Origin: Terrabacter sp. MAHUQ-38
GTDB lineage: Bacteria > Actinomycetota > Actinomycetes > Actinomycetales > Dermatophilaceae
DNA length: 64,000 nucleotides
Reading direction: 5' to 3'
NCBI RefSeq assembly: GCF_014518425.1
Contig: NZ_JACVCU010000007.1
Span: forward strand, 62,001-126,000
Of the stretch, positions 35,662 to 43,682 are shown in pieces. The translations under genes and the position numbers were made by a program. The notes under the pieces are model-generated. The model saw only the letters and a program-made list of their open reading frames with translations, did not search any database and had not been told where the DNA came from. Numbering within the stretch: the first letter of the stretch is position 1; each line of letters opens with the position of its first letter.

Positions 35662-37443
35662 TCAGTCGCTTCCTGTGCCCAGGTCACCACGATGCACCGT
35701 CCCCGGGGATGACTCACGGCTGACCGCCGGCGCCGCGAGCGGCAGCTCGAGCTCGATCCGGAGGCGATTGTCGTCGGGCAAGACCTCGAGGCGTCCGCCG
35801 AGCGCGTTGACGCGGTCCTGAAGGCCGGCGAGGCCGACGCCCGCCGCGGCGACGTCCACGCGGACTCGTAGGGCGTCACCGTCGTACACGGCGTACACGG
35901 TGGTGGGTCCCGCGGCCGCCGCCTTCGCCACGAGCAGGTATGCCGTCGTCTCCACCACCGCGGGAAACCGTCGCTCCGGAGCGTCGATGACACGGACGTC
36001 CATGGTCTCGCTCAAGGCTGCGCACGCGCCGGCGAACCCCTCCGTGAGCAGGACGACCGGATGCAGTCCGTTGGCCAGCTCCCTGAGGTCCTCGACCGCG
36101 GCCTGGATCTCCGCCCCCGCGTCGTCGACCTCGGCGTGGTCTTCTCCAGTCGTCGTCCTCAGCAGGCGCAGACCCAGCAGCAGGCCGACGAGGCGCTGTT
36201 GGGCGCCGTCGTGCAGGTCGCGCTCGAGCCGGCGCCGTTCGCGGTCCCCCGCCTCGATGATGCGCACGCGAGAATCGGCCAGAGCGCGCAGCTGGGCGAG
36301 TCCCTCGGCGCGCAGCCGCTCGTTCTCGAGGCCCAACCGGGCCGCTCTGACGACCTCACGCACGGCATCCGGGCTGTCGAACAGGCCGAGGCGGTGCACC
36401 AGGACCGCGATCTCCTGCCCGTCCTCGATGAGCCGGCTCGTCGCTCGCCCGGGCCGGTGCGTCACGTCCACCGACGCGAGGTCGACGTCACGATAGGTTC
36501 CGTCGACGGGATAGGCCACCTGGAGCGACGGGTCGTGCAGCCACTCGGCCAGCGCCTCGCGCATGCCGCCTGCCGCCGCCTCCCGGTGCAGGTCGACGAC
36601 GAGGCCGGTGACGCTGCGCCGCATGGCTCGCGCTCGCAGCAGGCTGAAGGCGACGGCGAGGGCCAGTGCGGCCAGACCCGCGAGCTGCACCCACCACGGG
36701 CCCTGGTCGGTCATCGACCCACCCACGAAGCCGCGGTCGAGGCTCAGGACCAGCTGCGCCGAGACGGCTACCAGGTAGACGAGGCCGATCATCCAGACGG
36801 CGCCGCGAGCCCGGCGAGACGCCGGGCTCATCCGTGCCAGGCCGACGAGGAGGACCAGCATCGTGATGGCGGCCCACGCGAGGGCGGCCGTCATCGCCGG
36901 TCGCGACCACGTCGCCGCCACGTCTGGGTCGTCCCGCGCCAGAAGAAGATTCGTCGGGCAGTCCGAGCACCCCTGGGCCTGATGGTCGGAGAACAGGGCG
37001 GGCACGAGTCCCAGTGCCCCGACGAACACGAGTGCCCCCGCAATGAGCAGATAGCGCTCCACAAGCCCATCGACACGCCCGGATGGGAAGGCAAGGACCA
37101 CCCACGTCGCGGCGACGGGCACGGCAATCGTGAAAAGCAGACCTATGGAAAACACTGCAGCAGACGGGGCTCCAGCGGCTGCGGCCCCTGGGATGTCCCA
37201 CTCGGTGGTGAGCAGGAAGCTGGCGACGAGGATCAGCAGCCAACCGAACCGGTTCGTCGCTCTCGCCAGCCGGTGCACGATCCCGACGCAGGCAAGCAGT
37301 GCCACGGTGCACAGCAGAGCCACCTCCGACAGGATCGACTCGCCCATGTCGGAGAAGCCCGGCGACGCGGCGACAACGCGCATCGTCAGCCAGACGATGC
37401 TCGCCTCGAGAGCCAAGACCACGACAGACCACGTGACCTGCAT
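35662..37443 (-). CDS. NarL-type sensor histidine kinase
   Basis: A membrane sensor kinase of about 593 residues. At least seven hydrophobic segments lie in residues 1-290, with AGLAALALAVAFSLLRAR the last before a GAF-like region. The HisKA_3 dimerisation box has phospho-acceptor His411 in ERRRLERDLHDGAQQRLVG. The ATPase end is degenerate but recognisable (GVGLAGLQDRVNALGGRLEV). It is paired with the LuxR-type regulator downstream. ATG 37443 is chosen since its membrane helix follows at once; ATG 37527 is possible and would overlap a small ORF. Confidence 0.88.
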   Translation of the reverse strand: MQVTWSVVVLALEASIVWLTMRVVAASPGFSDMGESILSEVALLCTVALLACVGIVHRLARATNRFGWLLILVASFLLTTEWDIPGAAAAGAPSAAVFSIGLLFTIAVPVAATWVVLAFPSGRVDGLVERYLLIAGALVFVGALGLVPALFSDHQAQGCSDCPTNLLLARDDPDVAATWSRPAMTAALAWAAITMLVLLVGLARMSPASRRARGAVWMIGLVYLVAVSAQLVLSLDRGFVGGSMTDQGPWWVQLAGLAALALAVAFSLLRARAMRRSVTGLVVDLHREAAAGGMREALAEWLHDPSLQVAYPVDGTYRDVDLASVDVTHRPGRATSRLIEDGQEIAVLVHRLGLFDSPDAVREVVRAARLGLENERLRAEGLAQLRALADSRVRIIEAGDRERRRLERDLHDGAQQRLVGLLLGLRLLRTTTGEDHAEVDDAGAEIQAAVEDLRELANGLHPVVLLTEGFAGACAALSETMDVRVIDAPERRFPAVVETTAYLLVAKAAAAGPTTVYAVYDGDALRVRVDVAAAGVGLAGLQDRVNALGGRLEVLPDDNRLRIELELPLAAPAVSRESSPGTVHRGDLGTGSD

Positions 37444-37481
37444 GGAACGGATCGACACTGCCGAACGTGGGGCACGCCGGC

Positions 37482-37610
37482 CTACTGCCGCACCCACGGC
37501 TTCTTCCCTCCAGAGGCAACGGCACACCCTCCACAGTCCGAGCAGCCCGCGAACGCGTAGCCGTCGAAGGTGAGACTGCTGTCATGCGCGTGATGCTCCG
37601 CGTTGAACAT
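37482..37610 (-). CDS. candidate 42-residue Cys-rich peptide
   Basis: A short open frame, ATG 37610 to TAG, reading MFNAEHHAHDSS then LTFDGYAFAGCSDCGGCAVA and ending in a basic tail (GKKPWVRQ). The Gly/Cys motif GCSDCGGC has three Cys at i, i+3, i+6. It lies immediately upstream of, and co-directional with, the sensor kinase gene. The ribosome site is weak and no homologue is recognised, so it may be a real small protein, a peptide precursor or a chance frame. Confidence 0.35.
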   Translation of the reverse strand: MFNAEHHAHDSSLTFDGYAFAGCSDCGGCAVASGGKKPWVRQ

Positions 37611-37852
37611 CGTGGTGCCCCGCGCCTCGACGCGCCCCCGTATCGCCACGGCAGAGCTCGCAGCCCTTCTGCGCCCAAAGCCTGACGAAAGCACTCGCAC
37701 CCTCTGCCCAGCCCTCATGAGACCCAGAATCCACCCAAGGCGCCTTCCGTGACTCAGTGTTGGCACTGATTCGCTTGACCGATTGGCCGGCGACACTGGC
37801 GTCAAAGCGCGAGACTATTAGAGCCTCGAGGCACCGAAGGGAAGTGCCGGCC
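37611..37852. other. divergent promoter region between the two sensor systems
   Basis: This non-coding stretch separates the minus-strand kinase/regulator pair (and the Cys-rich peptide) from the plus-strand binding-protein operon, and presumably contains promoters of both. No operator motif is certain. Confidence 0.4.
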
Positions 37853-39706
37853 ATGACCCGAAACACGAGGTCGAGCGTGGCGCTCATGGCGGCCGTCGTA
37901 CTGGGCCTGGCCGGTTGCGCCTCCTCAACACCCAACCGGGCCGGAGGCCGAGGCCTCCAAGAGGTCACCGTACTGGAGATCGCTCAGCTCAACGATGTTG
38001 CGCCCACGCAAGTCCGGGCGTACGCCGCAGAGGTGGAGAAGCAGTCGCACGGGTCCCTGAGCCTCGACTTCAACGACAACTGGCACAAGGGCGAGATCGA
38101 TTTCGAGAAGCACACCCTCGAAGACGTGACGAGCGGGCGGATGCCGGGTGCCTGGGTCGGCGTCCGGGCGCTCGACCTGATCGGGGTGACCTCGTTCCAA
38201 CCGCTCGTGGCGCCGCTGCTCGTCGACAGCCAAGCGATGCAGGAGCGCATCTTCTCGGAAGGGATCCCGCTCGAGATGGCCGGCGGCCTCGAAGGGCACG
38301 GCCTGGTGGCGGTCGCCGTCCTGCCGGGTCCCATGCGCAAGGTGCTAGGAGTGCGCAAACCGTTCCGAGAGCGCGCCGACTTCCGCGACAGCGACCTGGG
38401 GATCCAGGGCGGTGAGATACCGGAGGCCACGGCGATTGCCCTCGGGGCGACCTTCACACGGATGCCCTCCGGCGCGAGTCTCGCCGGGGCCGACGCGTAC
38501 GAGCAGCAGGTCGAGAACGTCTTCGGCACCTTCTACGGACTCGAGGCGAAGTACGTCACCGCGAACGTCAACCTCTGGCCGCAAGTCATGGTGGTGGTCC
38601 TCAACGAAGCGTCCTACCGTGCGCTGACCGACGCCCAGCGGGAGGTCCTGCGCACGGCCGCAACGAACTCGGTGCCAGCGGCCCTCGCGGCGACTCGGCG
38701 CCAGGAAGACGCCGCCGTCGCCAAGCTGTGTGAACAGCAGGTCGCCTTTCCGCTCTCTTCGGATCTGCAGCTCGCTGCCCTGCGCCACATCGTCCAAACG
38801 GTCTACGACGAGATCGCCGACAACCCGGACAATGCCCGGATGCTCGACCGGCTCACCGTTCTCAGGGCCGCCGTCGCCGCGCCGCCGGACGTCTCCACTT
38901 GTCCCTCGCCGCGGCCGGATGACGGCCGCGGGTCGTTCCCGGAGGGAACCTACGACATGGTGCTCGCGAACGATCTGAGGTCACAGTGCACGGATGGCTC
39001 GGCGCAGGGCACACCGGGGCGACAGTCCTGGTTCTCGCTCGAGGTGCGTGGCGACCGAGTCACCATGCGTCAACGTATCGACAGCCAGACTGCGCCCGAG
39101 CAGGTCGGACACGACATGGTTTACCGCACCATGCGCGACCAGGTTGAGGTCGGCAACCTCACCGCGAGGTGGTCCTTCGACGGGACCGCCCTGCGGCTCA
39201 GCGACATGAGCGGCGGCTCGTGCGGCGACGCTGTCATCTGGACGACCAACCCGTGGGTCCTGCGCTCGGGCCCGGTTCACCCGGTCGCGTCGGTGGTTCC
39301 GGAAGGCACGTACGAGACGGTGCTCTCGACCGACGACCGGCACCTCTGCGACGGCCAGCCGGAGGAGGTATACCTCAACCCGTGGCCCGAGCCCCCGCCG
39401 ACCTGGTACGTGACGTTCACGCTCGAGGGCGGAGCGGTCAGGGAGTACGAGAGCGAGGTCAGCCCTGCGGCGAGTGGCATCTTGGGATGGGTGGGCAGTT
39501 ACCGGGTGTACGGCAACACGTTCGAGCTGACCGACCTCACGCTCGTACAACACATGCCGCCTGTGCCGGCCCACCGCGACCTCTTGACCGCGACCTTCAC
39601 GTTCGACGGCACGACCCTGACGCTCACACCCGTGGGCTCCTGGCCGTGTGAGAGCCGGGTCCTGTGGACCCTGCATCCGTGGACCTTGACGAGGAAGGCG
39701 CCATGA
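37853..39706 (+). CDS. TRAP-type (DctP-like) binding lipoprotein with two tandem C-terminal domains
   Basis: A 617-residue lipoprotein. The signal ends in lipobox LGLAGC (Cys ~21). Residues ~35-340 follow a TRAP solute-binding (DctP) pattern, including VTSGRMPGAWVGVRALD, GVTSFQPLVAPLLV and NVNLWPQVMVVVLNEASY. Two homologous ~120-residue domains follow at ~361-480 and ~481-615, each with PEGTYxxVL...C...FDGT and a WxxxPW ending. No TRAP permease genes are nearby, so a sensory role is more likely than transport. It overlaps the receiver gene downstream by ATGA. Confidence 0.8.
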   Translation: MTRNTRSSVALMAAVVLGLAGCASSTPNRAGGRGLQEVTVLEIAQLNDVAPTQVRAYAAEVEKQSHGSLSLDFNDNWHKGEIDFEKHTLEDVTSGRMPGAWVGVRALDLIGVTSFQPLVAPLLVDSQAMQERIFSEGIPLEMAGGLEGHGLVAVAVLPGPMRKVLGVRKPFRERADFRDSDLGIQGGEIPEATAIALGATFTRMPSGASLAGADAYEQQVENVFGTFYGLEAKYVTANVNLWPQVMVVVLNEASYRALTDAQREVLRTAATNSVPAALAATRRQEDAAVAKLCEQQVAFPLSSDLQLAALRHIVQTVYDEIADNPDNARMLDRLTVLRAAVAAPPDVSTCPSPRPDDGRGSFPEGTYDMVLANDLRSQCTDGSAQGTPGRQSWFSLEVRGDRVTMRQRIDSQTAPEQVGHDMVYRTMRDQVEVGNLTARWSFDGTALRLSDMSGGSCGDAVIWTTNPWVLRSGPVHPVASVVPEGTYETVLSTDDRHLCDGQPEEVYLNPWPEPPPTWYVTFTLEGGAVREYESEVSPAASGILGWVGSYRVYGNTFELTDLTLVQHMPPVPAHRDLLTATFTFDGTTLTLTPVGSWPCESRVLWTLHPWTLTRKAP

Positions 39707-40056
39707 CACGGACACTGGTGATCATCGACGACCACGCCGGCTTCAGAGCCTTCGCACGAGCGCTTCTCGAGGCGGAGGGCTACGACGTCGTCGGCGAGGC
39801 CGCGGACGGCTCCTCCGGTACCGAGCTGGTATGTCGCCTCCTTCCCGACGTCGTGTTGCTTGACGTCGTCCTGCCCGACGTCGACGGGTTCGCCGTGACC
39901 CAGCGGATCGCGGACAAAGCGCCTCGCTGTGCGGTGGTGCTGACCTCCACTCGCGGTCGCAGTTCCTACGGCGCGCGTATCGCGGCGAGTCCGGCGCGCG
40001 GATTCGTCGCCAAGAGCGAGCTCAGCGGGTCTGCGCTGGGCCGGTTGACCGGGTGA
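39703..40056 (+). CDS. receiver-only response regulator
   Basis: A 117-residue CheY-like protein consisting only of a receiver domain: acidic pair VIIDDHAGFRAF, phospho-acceptor Asp in VVLLDVVLPDV, Thr/Ser in VVLTSTRG and Lys in GFVAKSEL. There is no DNA-binding domain. ATG 39703 overlaps the preceding stop (ATGA), so it is co-translated with the binding lipoprotein, and the degenerate kinase begins three bases after its stop. It may act by binding protein partners. Confidence 0.9.
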   Translation: MTRTLVIIDDHAGFRAFARALLEAEGYDVVGEAADGSSGTELVCRLLPDVVLLDVVLPDVDGFAVTQRIADKAPRCAVVLTSTRGRSSYGARIAASPARGFVAKSELSGSALGRLTG

Positions 40057-40059
40057 CCC

Positions 40060-41598
40060 ATGGTCGTGATCGGGTTGCTCCATGCAATCGACCTGCTGGT
40101 TGGGGTCGTCGTGATCGCTGCCGGCCTCGCGTCGTTGCGTTTCGGCAGGGTCGCCTGGCTGATGCTCCTCGTCGGGGCGACCTGGCTGGTCGGCAGCGTC
40201 CTCACCGCAGCCGTCTTCCTCCACCGTGGTCCGCTCGTGCACCTGCACCTCACCTACCCCACCGGGCACTCCAGGCGCCGCTACGTCACGGTCGTCATCG
40301 GAGCGGCATACCTGTTGGCCGTTTTCGAGGCGTTCGTGCCCACTGCTGCACTCACCCTCGTACTCGCGCTCATGGTCGCCGCAGCGGCGATCGACGTCTT
40401 CGTGCGCACCAGCGGCCCCGCCCGCAAGGCGGGACGGCCGGCCCTGTGGGCCGCCCTCGGGTTCTCCGCCGTGCTCGTGACGAGCGCGCTCAACCAACTG
40501 CTTGCCTGGGACATCGTGGTGCCCATCCTGCTGGCATACGACGCGGTTGTCGCCGGCGCCGCGGTCGTGCTCGCGGCCGACCTGCGGTGGGGTCGCTGGA
40601 CCGAGTCGACGCTCAGTGACCTCGTCACCGACCTCGGGGAAACCTCCGACACGACCGGGCTGACCGGACGGCTGCAGCGAGCCCTGGGCGACCCCAGCCT
40701 CACCGTCGGCTTCTGGATCCCGGAGCGGGCGGCATACGCCGATGATCAGGGCGAGCCGGTCGAGCTTCCGGCGGAAGGCGGTCATCGCACGGCCACCCAC
40801 ATCGACGACGGGGGCCGGCCAATCGCCGTGCTGGTCCACGACCGGGCGCTGCTCGAGGACCCACGGCTGGTGAGCGGAGTCGCGACGGCCGCGAGGCTTG
40901 CGATGACGAACGCGCAGATGCTCACCGACATCCGGTCGCGCGTGGACGAGCTCACTGAGTCGAGGCGACGCATCGTCGCGGCTGTCGGCGATGAGCGGGC
41001 GCGGATCGCTGACGAGCTCGCCGACGGCGCGCAACGACGGCTCACCCGCGTCTCCGACCTTCTAGACCACGTCGCGATGGCAGGCCTCTCGGGTGACCGG
41101 AACCTCACCATGGTGCGAACGGAAGTCGTACGGGCGCAGGAGGACCTCACGACGTTCGTCCATGGAGTCCGCCCGGAGGCCCTCGTGGAGGGTGGCCTCG
41201 GCTCGGCCGTGCGTGACATGGCGGGACACTTCCCGTTCCGGCTGGAGGTGCGCGTCGATGCGGGACGGCTTCCCGACGCGCTCGAAGGGGCGTTGCTCTT
41301 CTTCTGCTCCGAGGCGGTGACCAACGTGGCGAAGCACGCTCACGCCACCCGGTGTCGCGTGACCATCACCAGCGAGCCGCAGCTGATCCTGGCCGTCGTC
41401 GATGATGACGGGGTAGGTGGGGCGGATCCATCCGGTTCAGGCCTGCGCGGCCTGACCGACCGGATCGAGACGATGGGCGGCCGGTTCGTCGTGACGCGCC
41501 CGCGCGAAGGTGGCACACGCCTTGAGGCGAGCATCCCGCGATCCGATCATCCTGTCGTACCGACCAATCGCGACGAGGTTACGAGCGAGTCCACATGA
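40060..41598 (+). CDS. histidine-kinase-like protein with Ala in place of the phospho-acceptor His
   Basis: A 512-residue membrane protein: about six N-terminal helices (residues 1-170), a GAF-like linker, a HisKA_3-like box (ERARIADELADGAQRRL) and an HATPase domain (CSEAVTNVAKHAHATRC, DDDGVGGADPSGSGLRGL, RPREGGTRLEASIP). In kinases of this class the box reads ELHDGxxQRL; here the His position is Ala321. The ATPase motifs remain, so it may act as an ATP-dependent switch, an allosteric partner of the first kinase, or a phosphatase, but not as an ordinary autokinase. Confidence 0.85.
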   Translation: MVVIGLLHAIDLLVGVVVIAAGLASLRFGRVAWLMLLVGATWLVGSVLTAAVFLHRGPLVHLHLTYPTGHSRRRYVTVVIGAAYLLAVFEAFVPTAALTLVLALMVAAAAIDVFVRTSGPARKAGRPALWAALGFSAVLVTSALNQLLAWDIVVPILLAYDAVVAGAAVVLAADLRWGRWTESTLSDLVTDLGETSDTTGLTGRLQRALGDPSLTVGFWIPERAAYADDQGEPVELPAEGGHRTATHIDDGGRPIAVLVHDRALLEDPRLVSGVATAARLAMTNAQMLTDIRSRVDELTESRRRIVAAVGDERARIADELADGAQRRLTRVSDLLDHVAMAGLSGDRNLTMVRTEVVRAQEDLTTFVHGVRPEALVEGGLGSAVRDMAGHFPFRLEVRVDAGRLPDALEGALLFFCSEAVTNVAKHAHATRCRVTITSEPQLILAVVDDDGVGGADPSGSGLRGLTDRIETMGGRFVVTRPREGGTRLEASIPRSDHPVVPTNRDEVTSEST

Positions 41599-41735
41599 GG
41601 TCCCAGATCGCCCTTCGGGCCGGCCGAGATTGATCGGCGTTCACCGGCTCCGTGCATGCTCTGAACTCTTCATTCGAACTATGAATCGCGGCCCAAGGAG
41701 GTCGACCTCGCAGATTTCACAGCGCGAAATGGATT

Positions 41736-41763
41736 AACGCGGCGCAAAGACGCACCTCGCCGA
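41736..41763 (+). repeat. dispersed island repeat, diverged copy D
   Basis: Reads GCGGCGCAAAGACGCACCTCGCCG; about 20 of 24 positions match the core of copies B and C. Confidence 0.45.
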
Positions 41764-41986
41764 AAACGCCCTCCACGAGCGGAGCGCGGTTTCGGCGTAG
41801 GTCCGGGCTACCCCTAGATGAGAATGTTGTGCACGTGCCGTCTCTGGTGTCGCGCCTCCGAGCAGTCGGCGCCTGGATCTTGATGCTTGACCTTCGCGCT
41901 CGTGCTGTGAGACAGCGGGACAAGTGTGGGAGGCGAACGGGCGTCGCTTCGAGGTTGTGATGGCATAGGAGGTCATCCGCGATGGG

Positions 41987-42166
41987 ATGGCCCTGGAACT
42001 CACCGATCTGGATGAGCCGCGTGGGCCGGGGCCTGTACTCGAGGTTTCTGGTCGGACGTGGACCGCACGTTTACGTTCTCAGCACGCCGCGCGGTCGAGC
42101 CTCCCGTGGAGATCCTGTCGCGGTTTCTCGACACCGCGATGCGGAACCTTCCACCGAGCAGCTAGT
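41987..42166 (+). pseudogene. possible frameshifted small gene remnant
   Basis: A frame opens at ATG 41987 (MALELTDLDEPRG) and loses coding look near 42058, where a second frame takes over (DRTFTFSARRAVEPPVEIL) to a stop at 42166. A single frameshift would make one ~60-residue protein. It is a guess from sequence character only. Confidence 0.2.
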
Positions 42167-42278
42167 CGGGCCAGCATGACTCACGCCAGCGGCATGATCG
42201 CACTTCTCGTCGCGGAGCGCCCGTTGCAGGTTCGACGACTTCGCCACCCGAGCCGCTTGATAGCGCGATGCTTGCCGA

Positions 42279-42576
42279 ATGGAAGGGACGTTGGCGAGCG
42301 CTGGCGACGAATACGCGCTCTTCAGCTCGGTGTCAGGAGCTCTGGCTTGGGTGAGTCTGTGCCTCGTCGTTGTCGGCACGTTCCTGTACCACGACGGCTA
42401 TCCGAGCCACGAGCTGTTGGGGCGTGTCGGGGAGGCCCTTGGGGCGGTCGTGTACGTGCTCAACGCTGCTGTGGCTCAACATGTACTCGCGACAAAGCAA
42501 CTGAGCTGTACGCTCTCGGGCCGAGACTGTGAGCCCGTAGAAGACAACGTGCTGCTCGCATTCCTCAACGTTCTGG
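42279..42576 (+). pseudogene. two-helix membrane protein truncated by an IS3 fragment
   Basis: From ATG 42279 the sequence has two hydrophobic segments (ALAWVSLCLVVVGTFLYHD and GAVVYVLNAAVAQHVL) and a soluble stretch ending near LLAFLNVLAEP. After ~42577 the frame runs into the antisense of an IS3 transposase gene, so the natural C-terminus is lost. The ATG has no strong ribosome site but coding character is fair. Function unknown. Confidence 0.5.
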
Positions 42577-42829
42577 CCGAGCCCCGTCGTCGACCTGGGC
42601 CTGACGCACCCACTTGCGGACCGTCTCTGCCGTGCTCACCCCGAGCAGCTGCGCGACCTGACCCATCGCCTCCCAGTCCGTGGCGTGATCCGAACGGATC
42701 TCCTCGAACATCCGCACCGCCCGAGCCTTCAGCTCAGGCGGGTACCTCCTGGACGTGTTCCCCGGCATGACTCCAACCTTCCCAAGGCTTGAAGCCTCCC
42801 GACATCCCGGGGCGGTTCAGAAAGTGGGG
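42577..42829 (-). mobile_element. IS3-family remnant (left end and orfA N-terminus)
   Basis: The minus-strand frame from 42768 encodes MPGNTSRRYPPELKARAV ... VRKWVRQAQVDDGARP, the N-terminal HTH_21/IS3 OrfA helix-turn-helix. It stops at the junction with the membrane gene near 42577. The outer end reads TGAACCGCCCCGGGATGTCG, a typical IS3 terminal repeat, on the minus strand at 42829. The rest of the element is missing, so the insertion was deleted on its inner side. Confidence 0.75.
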
Positions 42830-43091
42830 CCGCAGCTGCTTGACGAAGCATAGGAGCGTCGCGCCGCATCGACCACGGCTCAAACGAGCGGATCGCGGCA
42901 GCAGCGGACTTTTGCTAGGTGAGCGCGGTGCCCCAGGACACGTCTCCGTGTGCGAATACCACCGTGCGCACATCACTGGCCCAGACGTCGATCCACGTAG
43001 GGGCGCCGTGTCGCCCAGTGAATCGGGGCGCCGGCCCCCGTCTCAGGTCGCGTAGCTGATCATCGGGAATCCACTCCGGGGTGCAGTCGCC
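42830..43091. other. intergenic 260-base stretch
   Basis: No gene, repeat or hairpin recognised between the IS3 end and the small Cys-tail protein. Confidence 0.3.
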
Positions 43092-43343
43092 CTAGGAGCC
43101 GCCGCACCCGCATCCTTCGGCAACGACGGCGGCGCCGGCCTCAAGCAGTTTCTGGGCTTCCTCTTCTGTCACGTCCTCCGCCACGCGATGCAGTTTGCTG
43201 CCGTCCACGTCGAAGAACTCGCCGGCGGCGTTGAAGCCGCCGCGTCTGGGCGCGTGCTGACCGCTGCGCGACGCGTCGGTCTGGGACCAGGTCGGCTCTT
43301 TGACGAGGTCGGCGAATGCCTGCCGCCGGCGGCTCTTTCCCAT
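43092..43343 (-). CDS. small protein with Cys-rich tail (GCGCGGS)
   Basis: An 83-residue hydrophilic protein: a basic N-terminus (GKSRRRQAFADLVKEP), a middle region (GGFNAAGEFFDVDGSKLHRV), a helical acidic segment (EDVTEEEAQKLLEAGA) and a C-terminal GCGCGGS. No known family is recognised. The start is ATG 43343, and the frame ends at 43092. It lies upstream of an IS110 leader, on the opposite strand. Confidence 0.5.
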   Translation of the reverse strand: MGKSRRRQAFADLVKEPTWSQTDASRSGQHAPRRGGFNAAGEFFDVDGSKLHRVAEDVTEEEAQKLLEAGAAVVAEGCGCGGS

Positions 43344-43682
43344 GCCTCATCGTGGCACGCACGGCCCCGTCGGCTGGAGTTCGGCGACTCAGGTCCAGAC
43401 CACGGGCAGGCGGGGGCCGCTCGCAAGACCTCACCAGCGGCGCCCGAAGCGCGGCTACTTAGAGACTGGTTGAAGGATCGGTGTCCGGCCAGACTCGGTC
43501 CAGGTGCTCGACGGGACGCTCTCACATCGCGGCTGCCCACCGGCGTCATTGGTGTGGCTCTCTCATGGCATGCGCTCTCGTCGGGCACCGCGCGAGGAGA
43601 GGCTCGAAAGGGGTTTGTTCTGCTCGAAGTAGCAATGCCCTCCCCGCTTCACATCACTGAGTGAACCAGGAGGTGCGCTGCG
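43344..43682. other. IS110 left-end leader region
   Basis: No gene. The first ~100 bases are IS-flanking DNA, and the rest is the noncoding left end of the IS110 element, including the bridge-RNA-like segment listed separately. Confidence 0.6.
43450..43660 (+). ncRNA. bridge-RNA-like noncoding leader of IS110
   Basis: This leader is recognisably homologous to the leader of the decayed IS110 copy (~50110-50310): GGATCGGTGTCCGGC against GGATCGGCGCCCGGC, then GTGTGGCTC, then GGAGAGGCTC, GGGGT and GCTC..AAG.AGC..TGCC. IS110-family leaders encode a structured bridge RNA that guides the transposase to target and donor. Conservation in an already dead copy is consistent with past common function. 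Exact ends are not defined. Confidence 0.5.

Larger units (their letters stand above)
41599..42278. other. 680-base stretch without an intact gene
   Basis: It holds a diverged copy of the dispersed repeat (41736-41763). At about 41987-42166 a frame starts MALELTDLDEPRGPG and seems to continue after a shift as FTFSARRAVEPPVEIL..., which could be a decayed gene. No other feature was recognised. Confidence 0.4.

Noticed and set aside
37853-39706. Calling the binding lipoprotein a TRAP transporter component
   Set aside because: No DctQ/DctM-type permease genes lie in the window, and the protein carries two extra domains.
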